A DNA stretch of 44,211 nucleotides from an uncultured Oscillospiraceae bacterium (GTDB taxonomy: Bacteria; Bacillota; Clostridia; Oscillospirales; Oscillospiraceae). Under the pieces are notes generated by a model. The model did not search any database and was not told the DNA's origin. It was given only the letters and a program-made list of their open reading frames with translations. Every line of letters begins with the position of its first letter. Within the stretch, counting starts at the first letter, position 1. Shown here piece after piece: positions 1 through 7,442 of the stretch. The position numbers were made by a program, and so were the translations under genes. The stretch spans positions 1 through 44,211 of the forward strand of contig CATLFX010000020.1 of NCBI GenBank assembly GCA_949935795.1. Direction: 5' to 3'.

Positions 1-38
1 CGCCGCAAACGGGAGTTCGACTCTCCCACGGGTCACCA
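1..38 (+). tRNA. tRNA 3' part (isotype unclear)
   Basis: Only the 3' part lies in the window. A T-arm is visible (GGAG-type stem 11-15 with CTCCC 23-27 around TTCGACT), followed by the acceptor 3' strand ACGGGTC 28-34, the discriminator A35 and an encoded CCA at 36-38. The anticodon is outside the window, so the isotype cannot be read; the acceptor sequence would suit a tRNA-Glu, but that is a guess. Confidence 0.85.
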
Positions 39-45
39 ACTAAAT

Positions 46-121
46 GCACCTTTAGCTCAGTTGGTAGAGCACCTGACTCTTAATCAGGGTGTCCAGGGTT
101 CGAGTCCCTGAAGGTGTACCA
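46..121 (+). tRNA. tRNA-Lys (anticodon CTT)
   Basis: Complete cloverleaf. The acceptor GCACCTT (46-52) pairs with AAGGTGT (111-117), including one G-T closing pair. The anticodon stem CCTGA/TCAGG encloses the loop CTCTTAA with anticodon CTT. The T-arm carries the TTCGAGT loop, and CCA is encoded at 119-121. It lies 7 bases after the preceding tRNA, so the two are probably cut from one transcript that also includes the 5S RNA. Confidence 0.97.
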
Positions 122-215
122 CTCCCCTGGAGTGGAGACACTTCAGGGGAGTCAAAAAAGGTTTTGACCGCAAAGCGGTTGGAATAAATAGCGCGGAGAT
201 AACCGCGCAAACGAA

Positions 216-331
216 GTCGGTGTTGATTGCAGTGAGGGTCCACCCGTTCCCATCCCGAACACGGCAGTTAAGCTCACTTGCGCCGAAAATACTTGGCTGG
301 CGACGGCCCGGAAAGATAGGTAATGCCGACA
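216..331 (+). rRNA. rrf: 5S ribosomal RNA
   Basis: About 115 bases with the usual 5S landmarks: 5' GTCGG pairs with the 3' CCGAC (326-330); the internal segment CCCGTTCCCATCCCGAACACGG is at 242-263 and is the conserved loop B/C region; the loop E/helix IV region ends in GATAGG. No 16S or 23S is in the window, so this is the 3' end of an rRNA/tRNA cluster or a separate 5S unit. The exact ends are uncertain by a few bases. Confidence 0.93.
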
Positions 332-336
332 CAAAT

Positions 337-369
337 AAGGAGGACAGATGAAAGTCTGTCCTCCTTTTA
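337..369 (+). terminator. 5S terminator
   Basis: A 12-bp perfect stem (AAGGAGGACAGA 337-348 with TCTGTCCTCCTT 355-366), a 6-base loop and a T-rich tail. It sits directly behind the 5S RNA. A sequence-related hairpin follows the Nudix gene at 886-915. Confidence 0.92.
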
Positions 370-386
370 TATGGAGGTCGTTTTGC

Positions 387-842
387 ATGGGAAGACGGGA
401 AACGGTGGAACTGACTAATATGTGCATGGTCTATGACCATCAAGGAAATATTTTGGTGCAGGAGCGGCTAGACCCGGATTGGCCGGGGGTCACATTTCCC
501 GGTGGACATATAGAGAAGGGAGAGCCCTTTACAAAGGCGGTCATCCGAGAGGTCAGGGAAGAGACGGGATTGACCATCCAGGCTCCGAAGCTGTGTGGGC
601 TCAAGCAGTTTTTTGATGATGATGGTACGCGGTATATTGTGCTGCTGTATAAAACGGACCGCTTTTCCGGCGAGTTGTGCTCCTCCGAGGAAGGAAAGGT
701 ATTTTGGGTCAAGCGCAGTGAGCTGGGCCAATATCAACTTCCCGTGGGGTTTGATCAGATGATCCGTGTCTTTGAGGATGATGGGATCGGTGAGCAATAT
801 GTCCATTTGGTAGATGATGAGGTCGTGAGGGAGCTCTTGTGA
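387..842 (+). CDS. Nudix hydrolase (8-oxo-dGTP diphosphatase type)
   Basis: A protein of 151 residues with a complete Nudix box: G40, E46, then REVREETGL at 54-62, which fits the G-x5-E-x7-REUxEExGU rule. The box binds the metal and activates water for cleavage of a nucleoside diphosphate-X substrate; the substrate cannot be told from the sequence, though small stand-alone members often clean the nucleotide pool. The start is set at 387 because GGAGG at 373-377 lies 9 bases upstream; an in-frame ATG at 348 falls inside the 5S terminator stem and has no ribosome site. No obvious promoter lies between the terminator and the gene, so it may depend on rRNA read-through. The gene is bracketed by 5S-tail sequences on both sides, which is unusual. 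Confidence 0.9.
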   Translation: MGRRETVELTNMCMVYDHQGNILVQERLDPDWPGVTFPGGHIEKGEPFTKAVIREVREETGLTIQAPKLCGLKQFFDDDGTRYIVLLYKTDRFSGELCSSEEGKVFWVKRSELGQYQLPVGFDQMIRVFEDDGIGEQYVHLVDDEVVRELL

Positions 843-850
843 AGACAGCG

Positions 851-882
851 CGGCCCGGGAAGATAGGCAGCGCTGGCACAAA
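851..882 (+). repeat. Decayed copy of the 5S rRNA 3' tail
   Basis: These 32 bases match the 5S tail at 304-335 in 26 positions, with no gaps, and all six differences are transitions. The similarity continues into the following hairpin, which resembles the 5S terminator. The rest of the 5S gene is not present here. It is seen directly by comparing the two segments; how it arose (insertion between tandem 5S genes, deletion of a second 5S, or duplication) is inference. Confidence 0.8.
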
Positions 883-885
883 GAG

Positions 886-915
886 GCGGACAGTCGAAAG
901 GCTGTCCGCTTTCTT
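886..915 (+). terminator. Terminator after the Nudix gene
   Basis: An 8-bp stem GCGGACAG/CTGTCCGC (886-893 with 902-909) with loop TCGAAAGG, then TTTCTT. It matches the layout and partly the sequence of the 5S terminator. Confidence 0.85.
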
Positions 916-929
916 ATGTATTTCAAGGA

Positions 930-1145
930 TCAAAGGGTGAAATCTTCGTCCTTTAGATGGGCAAAATTGATTGCCAGGGGCTTGGGCGGGGTGCGCTTCA
1001 GGGGATCGTAGCGGAACCGGCGGCAGGAGCCGGTACAGGCCACGATCCCTTTTTTTACGCACATCATCTGCCCCTCCTCCAGGTCCAGCGGCGTGCCCCA
1101 CTGACAGTAGGAACAGCGGGGCTCAATATGTTTGTCAAACAGCAT
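930..1145 (-). CDS. Small Cys-rich, possibly zinc-binding protein
   Basis: A protein of 71 residues with cysteines at 11, 14 (CSYC), 29, 37 and 41, a spacing that suggests a zinc-ribbon-like fold, followed by a basic stretch and an acidic C-terminus. The start is supported by GGGAGGGAG about 8 bases upstream. I do not recognise a named family; short proteins like this are common next to core genes in Clostridia. Its own promoter may overlap the end of ylbJ. The function is unknown: metal binding is inferred only from the cysteine pattern. Confidence 0.75.
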   Translation of the reverse strand: MLFDKHIEPRCSYCQWGTPLDLEEGQMMCVKKGIVACTGSCRRFRYDPLKRTPPKPLAINFAHLKDEDFTL

Positions 1146-1212
1146 GGATGGTCTCCCTCCCTAGGGCGGCGGACGATTAGCGCGGCGGTATATGATCTCT
1201 GCATACCACATC

Positions 1213-1241
1213 ATTATACACGATAATTCGGAGAATTTCCA
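1213..1241 (-). promoter_or_regulatory. Putative promoter for the Cys-rich protein
   Basis: On the minus strand TGGAAA (1236-1241), a 17-base spacer and a consensus TATAAT (1213-1218). The -10 overlaps the ylbJ stop codon. Confidence 0.5.
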
Positions 1242-2386
1242 CACTTATTTCGCCAAAGGGAACGGCAAAGTGCTGCCAATAGCAGCCATCCGCCCAGAGC
1301 CGCTAGGGAGGACGCGGCCAGGGCGGTGGAGAAATCCAGCGCCGCGATGGATTCTGCCTGCTCCGCCAGGTAGTCCGCCACCGGCGCGGACAGGGGGAAC
1401 AGCCGGGTCAGACACCAGGTCAGCCCGGCGGCGATGAGCCCGTGGCACAGCTTGCCCGCCAGATAGGTCTTGGCGGACAGGCCGCTGTCCACCAGGAAAG
1501 ACAGTACCTGGCAGTGTACCGACAGGCCCGCCCACCCTAGCATAAACGCCGCCATGGACACCCGCCCCGCCAGCTGGGTGCTCCCCTGGAGGGAGGACAC
1601 CCCGGAGGACAGCTCCAGCAGGCCCGCCACCAACCGCCGGGCCCACTCCGGCTGAAAGCCCGCCAGCGACAGCAGGTTTGCCAGGATGGTGAACATGCCG
1701 CAGGCGGACATCAGTTGAAGCACCACCGCGAAAAACACCACAAAGGCGCAGATATTCAGCGTGCTTTGCAAAGAGCGGGCGACCGCTCCGGTAAACGCGG
1801 CGGGAATTGTGACAGCCTGAATGGGCTTAGCCTGGGGCCTGGGGGTGCGCGTCTGCTCTGAACCGCCGTAGAAACGGAACAGCAGGCCAACCAACAGTGA
1901 GGCCAGGGCGTGGGTCAGGTAGAGCAGCAGACCCACCCGGCTGTCCCCAAAGACCCCAGCCCCGACCACCCCCAAAATGAAGGCAGGGCCGGAGTTGTTG
2001 CAGAAGGAGAGCAGCCGTTCCGCCTCCGTTTTGGAACACAGCCCCTGCTGATAGAGCTGGAGGGCGGTCCGGGCGCCTACAGGATAGCCGCCGATGAAAC
2101 CCAGAGCTACCGCCGCCGCGCAGCTGCCGCTCACCCGGAACAGAGGGCGCATCAGCCCTTCCAGCGCCCGGCCCAGATAGGCCGCCAGCCCCAGGTCCAC
2201 CACCAGGGAGGACAGCACAAAGAAAGGGAACAGCGACGGCACAATGACATTGAAACAGAGAGTCAGCCCGTCCTTAGCCCCGGCGATGGCCTGGCCGGGC
2301 ATGGCCACCAGTCCCACCGTGGCCAGAAGCAGCGCCAGACCCACCAGTGCGTCCCGCACTTTCTTTTCCTTCAGCAGCCTCAGCAC
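1214..2386 (-). CDS. ylbJ: Sporulation integral membrane protein YlbJ
   Basis: A polytopic membrane protein of about 390 residues with at least eight hydrophobic segments and two nucleoside-recognition (Gate)-type halves. Landmarks are the NVIVPSLFPFFVLSSL segment in the N-terminal half and the GYPVGA loop. The family is known from Bacillus, where YlbJ is needed for spore cortex formation, and it is a marker of spore formers. I prefer a GTG start at 2386, preceded by GGGGGTG; a longer in-frame reading to a TTG at 2470 exists, but that start has no ribosome site. The length fits the usual size of about 400. The neighbours are not spore genes, and no terminator separates it from the small gene downstream. 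Confidence 0.88.
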   Translation of the reverse strand: MLRLLKEKKVRDALVGLALLLATVGLVAMPGQAIAGAKDGLTLCFNVIVPSLFPFFVLSSLVVDLGLAAYLGRALEGLMRPLFRVSGSCAAAVALGFIGGYPVGARTALQLYQQGLCSKTEAERLLSFCNNSGPAFILGVVGAGVFGDSRVGLLLYLTHALASLLVGLLFRFYGGSEQTRTPRPQAKPIQAVTIPAAFTGAVARSLQSTLNICAFVVFFAVVLQLMSACGMFTILANLLSLAGFQPEWARRLVAGLLELSSGVSSLQGSTQLAGRVSMAAFMLGWAGLSVHCQVLSFLVDSGLSAKTYLAGKLCHGLIAAGLTWCLTRLFPLSAPVADYLAEQAESIAALDFSTALAASSLAALGGWLLLAALCRSLWRNKCGNSPNYRV

Positions 2387-2488
2387 GCCATCACCCCCGT
2401 AGGGAGAGACTATGCGGCGAGGGGGCGGCGTTTGCCTGTCCTCAAAAATTTTTGCGGGAAAGAGGTACAAAGTGCCGGTCCGCAGCCC

Positions 2489-2517
2489 TTGGAAATCAAC
2501 CTTAGCTATGATAAAAT
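2489..2517 (+). promoter_or_regulatory. Promoter for the DUF2804 gene
   Basis: TTGGAA (2489-2494), a 17-base spacer and TAAAAT (2512-2517), 28 bases before the ATG. AGGAGG at 2532-2537 is the ribosome site. Confidence 0.75.
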
Positions 2518-2544
2518 AAGGAAAACACCATAGGAGGCGCTCAT

Positions 2545-3576
2545 ATGCAGTACGAGATCACCGAACAGATCCCCCTGTTGGACGGGCAGGGGAACCTCAC
2601 CCGGGCAGGGTACGCCAAGCGGCCGCTGCCTGTATATGACCGGAAACAGGTCCGGGGCGGCCTCACCCGCTTGAAGGAGTGGGACTATTATTATGTGGGG
2701 AACGGCCGCTTTGGGGTGGCCCTCACGGTGGCCGACAACAGCTATATGGGGCTGGACTCTATCTCCTTCCTCTCTTTCGCGGGAGAGCCCTGGGAGGTGA
2801 CAAAAAGCCCCATGTCGGTCTTCCCTATGGGCAGGACCGGTCTGCCCGCCTCCTCGTCGACAGGAGTTACCGCCAGCTCCGGGAAACGGCACGCCATTTT
2901 GTTCCAGGTGGGGGAGGGAAAGCGCCGTCTGACCGCCCACATGGACAATTTTAAAGACGGCCAGCCCATTGACATCCAAATCGTCCTTACGGACGAGCCG
3001 CCGGAATCCATGGTGATCTGCACACCCTTTGAGAAAAAGGGACATTTCTACTACAACCAAAAAATCAACTGTATGCGGGCCGCGGGAACGGTGCGCATCG
3101 GGGCGGAGGAGTACCGCTTCGAGCCTGACAGCGCTTTTGGCGTACTGGATTGGGGGCGGGGCGTGTGGACCTACCACAACACCTGGTACTGGGGTTCCGC
3201 CTCCGGCCTGGTGGACGGGGTGGATTTCGGGTTCAACGTCGGGTACGGCTTCGGGGACACCTCCGCCGCCACGGAGAATATGCTGTTTTACAATGGGAGG
3301 GCCCACAAGCTGTCCAAGGTGGACTTCGGCATCCCCACAAAAGGCGGAAAAGAGGACTATATGAAGCCTTGGCGGTTCACCAGCGACGACGGGCGGTTTG
3401 AGATGGATTTCATTCCCATTTTGGACCGGGCGTCCTGCACCGATATAAAACTTATCAAAAGCGACCAGCACCAGGTGTTTGGCCGGTTCACCGGCACAGC
3501 GGTGCTGGACGACGGGACCAGGCTCCAGGTCAGGGAGCTGATGGGTTTTGCGGAGAAAGTGGAAAATAAGTGGTAG
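2545..3576 (+). CDS. DUF2804 domain protein
   Basis: A soluble protein of 343 residues recognised as DUF2804 by its DWGRGVW segment near residue 202 and the following W-rich stretch (HNTWYWGSASG). These motifs are conserved in a family with no firm assigned reaction; a distant likeness to lipocalin/tocopherol-cyclase-like beta-barrel folds has been suggested for such proteins, which I treat only as a possibility. There is no signal peptide or membrane segment. It is transcribed alone from a good promoter and ends at a strong two-way terminator shared with the ilv operon. The length matches the family. Confidence 0.85.
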   Translation: MQYEITEQIPLLDGQGNLTRAGYAKRPLPVYDRKQVRGGLTRLKEWDYYYVGNGRFGVALTVADNSYMGLDSISFLSFAGEPWEVTKSPMSVFPMGRTGLPASSSTGVTASSGKRHAILFQVGEGKRRLTAHMDNFKDGQPIDIQIVLTDEPPESMVICTPFEKKGHFYYNQKINCMRAAGTVRIGAEEYRFEPDSAFGVLDWGRGVWTYHNTWYWGSASGLVDGVDFGFNVGYGFGDTSAATENMLFYNGRAHKLSKVDFGIPTKGGKEDYMKPWRFTSDDGRFEMDFIPILDRASCTDIKLIKSDQHQVFGRFTGTAVLDDGTRLQVRELMGFAEKVENKW

Positions 3577-3580
3577 AGAG

Positions 3581-3620
3581 TATAGGAAAAAGCCTGCCGT
3601 GAGGCAGGCTTTTTCCTATA
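3581..3620. terminator. Bidirectional terminator (DUF2804 / ilvC)
   Basis: An 18-bp perfect stem (3581-3598 with 3603-3620) around the loop GTGA. The A-rich and T-rich arms allow it to work in both directions, ending the DUF2804 transcript and the ilv transcript coming from the other side. Confidence 0.93.
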
Positions 3621-3628
3621 TGTCGGTT

Positions 3629-3781
3629 TTAGTTGGAAGCGGTGTCCTCGTCACCGCAAGTTCCATATCCCTCGCTTCCGCCTGCGGCGCAAGCTTGTTC
3701 ACTCCACTGCGGCTCCTCTCCCCACAAAGCCTGAGAGCCGGCTTTGTGGGGGCCCCAATTTCTTAGTTGGAAGCGGTGTCC
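3629..3781. repeat. 19-bp duplication of the ilvC end flanking a hairpin element
   Basis: TTAGTTGGAAGCGGTGTCC occurs at 3629-3647 and again at 3763-3781; the second copy is the stop codon and last codons of ilvC (D-T-A-S-N-stop). The 115 bases between the copies hold no gene and carry a perfect 12-bp inverted repeat (3720-3731 with 3740-3751, CCCCACAAAGCC type) plus a C/T-rich stretch. It looks like a small non-coding element inserted at the end of ilvC with a long target duplication, or a local duplication. A related layout occurs at 35641-35893. Confidence 0.75.
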
Positions 3782-4782
3782 AGATCTGAGTCGCCACCCC
3801 AGATCATGTTCTTGCGCAGCTCGCCGCCCACGATCTCCATCTGGTGCTTCTTGAGCTGGGCCCTCTTGGAGTTGAAGAAGGTGCGGCCGTTCTTGTTCTC
3901 GGCGATCCACTTGCCCGCGAAGGTGCCGTCCTGGATGTCGGAGAGCACGGCGCGCATACGGGCCTTGGTCTCCTCATGGGGGATGACCCGGGGGCCGCTG
4001 ACGTACTCGCCAAACTCGGCGGTGTCGGAGATGGAGAAGTTCATGGCCGCCACTCCGCCTTTGTTGATCAGGTCGATGATGAGCTTCATCTCGTGAATGC
4101 ACTCGAAGTAGGCGTTCTCCGGCTCGTACCCGGCCTCCACCAGCACCTCAAAGCCGCAGCGCATCAGGTCCACCACGCCGCCGCACAGCACGGTCTGCTC
4201 GCCGAACAGATCGGTCTCGGTCTCGTCGTGGAAGGTGGTCTCCATCACGCCCGCCCGGGCGCCGCCGATGCCCGCGATATAGGCCAGGGCGATCTGATAG
4301 GCGTGGCCGGTGGCGTCCTGCTCCACCGCCACCAGGCAGGGCACACCCTTGCCCGCCACATAGGTGGAGCGCACGGTGTGGCCGGGACCCTTGGGGGCGG
4401 CCATGAACACGTCCACCCCGGCGGGGGGGACGATCTGCTGGTAGCGGATGTTGAAGCCGTGGGCAAACGCCAGGGCCTTGCCCTCGGTCATATAGGGGGC
4501 GATGTCCTTCTTATAGACCTCGGCCTGGACTTCGTCGTTGATGAGCATCATCACGATGTCCGCCCATTCGGCGGCGGCGGGGACGGTCTTGACGGCCAGG
4601 CCCGCGGCCTCGGCGTTGGCCCAGTTCTTGGAGCCCTCCCGCAGGCCAACGCACACGTCGCAGCCGGAGTCCTTCAGGTTGAGGGCATGGGCGTGGCCCT
4701 GGGAGCCGTAGCCGATGATGGCGATCTTCTTGCCCTTCAGCCAGCTCAGGTCGCAGTCCTTCTCATAGTACATCTTTGCCAT
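3763..4782 (-). CDS. ilvC: Ketol-acid reductoisomerase
   Basis: Converts 2-acetolactate or 2-aceto-2-hydroxybutyrate to the dihydroxy acid using NAD(P)H and Mg2+ (second step of valine/isoleucine synthesis). The protein of 339 residues has the class I length. The N-terminal Rossmann fold carries GYGSQG at 24-29; the loop LREGSKNW follows beta-2 and is where NADPH phosphate is usually bound. The C-terminal knotted domain has [12 protein letters not shown] with the acidic metal ligands, and [11 protein letters not shown]. The start at 4782 has AAGGAGTG upstream; a longer in-frame reading adds 12 residues without a ribosome site. It is the last gene of ilvB-ilvN-ilvC, about 100 bases after ilvN. 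Confidence 0.97.
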   Translation of the reverse strand: MAKMYYEKDCDLSWLKGKKIAIIGYGSQGHAHALNLKDSGCDVCVGLREGSKNWANAEAAGLAVKTVPAAAEWADIVMMLINDEVQAEVYKKDIAPYMTEGKALAFAHGFNIRYQQIVPPAGVDVFMAAPKGPGHTVRSTYVAGKGVPCLVAVEQDATGHAYQIALAYIAGIGGARAGVMETTFHDETETDLFGEQTVLCGGVVDLMRCGFEVLVEAGYEPENAYFECIHEMKLIIDLINKGGVAAMNFSISDTAEFGEYVSGPRVIPHEETKARMRAVLSDIQDGTFAGKWIAENKNGRTFFNSKRAQLKKHQMEIVGGELRKNMIWGGDSDLDTASN

Positions 4783-4880
4783 GGTAAAACACTCCTTATA
4801 TCTTGAAATTGAAGCCAATGGATACGCGTTTCAGATATGATATCACAGCGGGGCCCAAAAGAATGATAACCGTGATACAA

Positions 4881-5441
4881 TTACAAAATGTTTTTGCCCA
4901 GATCGAACTCCTCCCGCTCCTTGTTGCTGGCGTTGTTGCGGATGGTGGCCTCGCCCCGCTCCAGGGCCACCATGCCGGTGCGCACCAGCTCCAGAATGCC
5001 GAACTCGGCCAGCAGCTTTTCCAGGGCGTCGTCCTTGGACTCCTGACCGATAATAGCCAGAGTCAGGCTCTGGGTGGACACGTCGATGATGGAGGCTCGG
5101 AAGATGTTGGCGATCTGGATGACCTCGTTGCGGACCTCGCGGCTTTCCGCCTTCACCTTGATGAGCACCAGCTCCCGGCGGATGGACTGCTCCGGGGGCA
5201 GGAGGCGGACGGAGTAGACGGAGAACTGCTTGCGCAGCTGGTTGATGATCTGGTCGATCTGGGCCTCGGCGCACAGCACCTCGATGGTGATACGGGACAC
5301 CGCCGGGTCGTCGGTGGTGCCCACCGCCAGGGACTCGATGTTGTAGCCCTTCCGGGAGAACAGCCGGGACACCTGGCTGAGCACGCCGGCGGTGTTCTCC
5401 ACCAGCACGGACAGGGTGTGGCGTTTGACGATGGTATTCAT
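4881..5441 (-). CDS. ilvN: Acetolactate synthase small (regulatory) subunit
   Basis: A protein of 186 residues with an N-terminal ACT domain (about 5-80, starting HTLSVLVENTAGVLSQVSRLF) and the C-terminal ALS_ss_C domain (about 85-160). It binds the IlvB catalytic subunit, raises its activity and gives feedback inhibition, typically by valine. The start is preceded by AAGGAGG, and the gene begins 15 bases after ilvB, so the two are co-translated. The length is at the upper end for the family because of a charged C-terminal tail. Confidence 0.96.
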   Translation of the reverse strand: MNTIVKRHTLSVLVENTAGVLSQVSRLFSRKGYNIESLAVGTTDDPAVSRITIEVLCAEAQIDQIINQLRKQFSVYSVRLLPPEQSIRRELVLIKVKAESREVRNEVIQIANIFRASIIDVSTQSLTLAIIGQESKDDALEKLLAEFGILELVRTGMVALERGEATIRNNASNKEREEFDLGKNIL

Positions 5442-5456
5442 GGCGTTTCTCCCTCC

Positions 5457-7166
5457 TTAATGAAGTAAGAAATCGGTGACGGGGGTGCCGCCGCTGACCA
5501 TGGGGTGTACCATGGCGTCAATGTCGATGGCGCAGTCGATGACACAGCCGCAGCCCGCCGCCAGGGCCTGCTTGAAGGCCTCCTCAAACTCTGCCTGGTT
5601 CTTGGCCCGGAAGCCCTTCAGGCCGTAGGCCTCCGCCAGCTTGACGAAGTCGGGGCCCCGGTCCAGGGTGGTCTGGGAAAACCGCTTTTCATAGATCAGA
5701 TTCTGCCACTGGCGGACCATGCCCAGGGTGCGGTTGTCAAAGATCACGGTGATGACCGGGATGTGGTAGTGCTCCACGGTGGCCAGCTCGTGGCAGTTCA
5801 TGCGGAAGCAGCCGTCCCCGGTGCAGTGGACCACCACCTTGTCCGGGTTGCCCACCTTGGCCCCCATGGCGGCCCCCAGGCCGAAGCCCATGGTGCCGAA
5901 GCCGCCGCTGGTGAGCAGCTGGCCGGGCCGGGAGAAGTGGTAATACTGGCAGGACCACATCTGGTGCTGGCCCACATCGGTGGCGATGATGGCGTCGCCG
6001 TCAGTCAGGTCGGAGATGGTCTCCAAAATCTCGTGGGCATGGAGGATATCGTCCTTTTTCAGAGGCAGCTCCTTGCGGGCAAAGACCTGGGCCTTCCAGG
6101 CGGTGTAGTCGTGCTGGGGCAGCTTTTCGTTGAGCAGCTCCAGCACCCGCCGGGCGTCGCCGATGATGTGGTGGTAGGTCTGGACGTTCTTGTCAATCTC
6201 CGCCCGGTCGATGTCGATGTGGACGATTTTGGCGTTTTTGGCAAACGAGGCGGGGTCTGTGGCTACCCGGTCGGAGAACCGGCAGCCGATGGCGATGAGC
6301 AGGTCGCACTCAGCGGTGGCCATGTTGGAGGCGTGGGAGCCGTGCATACCCACCATGCCGGTGAACAGGGGGTGATTGCCCGGGCAGGCTCCGCCGCCCA
6401 TGATGGTGGAGCCCACAGGGGCGTCCAGGGTCTCAATGAACTTGCGGAACTCGGGCACCGCGCCCTTGGAGCGGATCACGCCGCCGCCCACCAGCACCAT
6501 GGGGCGCTGGGACTGGGCGATGAGCTCCAGCAGCTTGTCGATGTCCCCCCGGTTGGGTTCGGGGTTTTTCAGGTCCCGGTTGGACCGGCGCAGCAGGGTG
6601 GCCAGCCGGCCGTGGTTGGGGTGCTCGGCCACCGGCAGATATTCATACTCCCCCTGGACGGCGGTGACGTTCTTGGCGATGTCCACCAGCACCGGGCCGG
6701 GCCGGCCGGACCGGGCGATGGCGAAGGCCTCCCGGATCACGTCGGCCAGCTCGTTCACGTCCTTCACCAGGAAATTGCACTTGGTGATGGGCATGGTGAT
6801 GCCGGTGATGTCCACCTCCTGGAAAGAGTCCTTGCCGATGAGGTTCTCGCTGACGTTGCAGGTGATGAACACAACGGGGGAGGAGTCGTAATAGGCGGTG
6901 GCGATGCCGGTGACCAGGTTGGTGGCGCCGGGGCCGGAGGTGGCGAAGCACACCCCGACTTTTCCGGTGGAGCGGGCGTAGCCGTCGGCGGCGTGGGACG
7001 CGCCCTGCTCGTGGGCGGTGAGGTAGTGGCGGATCTTCTGGTTGTAGCCGTGGAGCTCAAACTCGTCGTAGATGTTCAGGATGGTGCCGCCGGGATAGCC
7101 GAACACCGTATCCACGCCCTGCTCCAGCAGGCACTCCATGACGATCTGGGACCCTCTCATCAACAT
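5457..7166 (-). CDS. ilvB: Acetolactate synthase large (catalytic) subunit
   Basis: A ThDP-, Mg2+- and FAD-dependent enzyme that joins two pyruvates to acetolactate, or pyruvate and 2-oxobutyrate to acetohydroxybutyrate. The protein has 569 residues. The N-terminal PYR domain has the catalytic Glu in LTAHEQGA (E53); the central FAD domain follows; the C-terminal PP domain has TGDGCFRMN, the ThDP-binding GDG motif, and RQWQNLIYEKRFS. The start ATG at 7166 has GGAGG 8 bases upstream; the open frame continues further but without a start signal. It is the first gene of ilvB-ilvN-ilvC, behind a structured leader. Confidence 0.96.
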   Translation of the reverse strand: MLMRGSQIVMECLLEQGVDTVFGYPGGTILNIYDEFELHGYNQKIRHYLTAHEQGASHAADGYARSTGKVGVCFATSGPGATNLVTGIATAYYDSSPVVFITCNVSENLIGKDSFQEVDITGITMPITKCNFLVKDVNELADVIREAFAIARSGRPGPVLVDIAKNVTAVQGEYEYLPVAEHPNHGRLATLLRRSNRDLKNPEPNRGDIDKLLELIAQSQRPMVLVGGGVIRSKGAVPEFRKFIETLDAPVGSTIMGGGACPGNHPLFTGMVGMHGSHASNMATAECDLLIAIGCRFSDRVATDPASFAKNAKIVHIDIDRAEIDKNVQTYHHIIGDARRVLELLNEKLPQHDYTAWKAQVFARKELPLKKDDILHAHEILETISDLTDGDAIIATDVGQHQMWSCQYYHFSRPGQLLTSGGFGTMGFGLGAAMGAKVGNPDKVVVHCTGDGCFRMNCHELATVEHYHIPVITVIFDNRTLGMVRQWQNLIYEKRFSQTTLDRGPDFVKLAEAYGLKGFRAKNQAEFEEAFKQALAAGCGCVIDCAIDIDAMVHPMVSGGTPVTDFLLH

Positions 7167-7178
7167 ATTGGAAACCTC

Positions 7179-7269
7179 CTTCAATACGAAAAAGCACAGC
7201 CGCGTCCGACACAGGACGAGCCATGCTCCGCGGTGCTTTGAAAAAAGCGCATAATTCAGTGTATTGAAG
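7179..7269 (-). promoter_or_regulatory. Structured RNA leader of the ilv operon
   Basis: On the minus-strand transcript the first bases (CTTCAATAC, plus positions 7261-7269) can pair with GTATTGAAG (7179-7187), which runs into the ribosome site of ilvB. Inside are a stem AAAGCA-CCGCG/CGCGG-TGCTTT with a 3-base bulge (7191-7204 with 7229-7239) ending in a T-run, and within it two small hairpins, GAGC/GCTC (18-28 of 7200) and GTCC/GGAC (7204-7217). It can act as an attenuator and can hide the ribosome site. The segment ACCGCGGAGC resembles a T-box core, but there is no room for a Stem I. The ligand or signal is unknown. Confidence 0.6.
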
Positions 7270-7271
7270 TT

Positions 7272-7300
7272 ATCATATCCTTTTACGGAGGCTTTGTCAA
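7272..7300 (-). promoter_or_regulatory. ilv operon promoter
   Basis: A consensus -35 TTGACA (7295-7300), a 17-base spacer and -10 TATGAT (7272-7277) on the minus strand. Transcription should start near 7265, giving a leader of about 100 bases before ilvB. Confidence 0.88.
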
Positions 7301-7393
7301 TGTAAAATGGCGGGAATTTCGCAAATTGCGCCACTCGAACAAAGAAGGGCCGGTTTTTCGCCGCTTTTTTATGCTCTTTTCGGCAAAAACAAG

Positions 7394-7419
7394 GCGGGGA
7401 GGGCATTTGCCCTCCCCGC
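7394..7419 (-). terminator. Terminator after the DUF1540 gene
   Basis: GCGGGGAGGGC pairs with GCCCTCCCCGC around ATTT-type loop bases; on the minus strand it is followed by TTGTTTTTGCC. It closes the DUF1540 transcript before the ilv promoter. Confidence 0.88.
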
Positions 7420-7442
7420 TGCTCACGACGGCTCCGCGCTTC

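Noticed and set aside
348-386. Upstream ATG at 348 for the Nudix gene
   Set aside because: It lies inside the 5S terminator stem and has no ribosome site; ATG 387 has GGAGG at the right distance.
7191-7240. T-box riboswitch in front of ilvB
   Set aside because: Only a partial core (ACCGCGGAGC) is present; the transcript starts too close for a Stem I and specifier loop, so it is reported as an unclassified leader.
5505-7241. A 578-codon open frame on the plus strand opposite ilvB
   Set aside because: It is an antisense shadow created by the GC-rich third positions of ilvB; its product is a low-complexity Gly/Val/His/Asp sequence with no domain. The same holds for long frames opposite ilvC, pyk, metK, metY-cysK, glf and the S41 protease gene.
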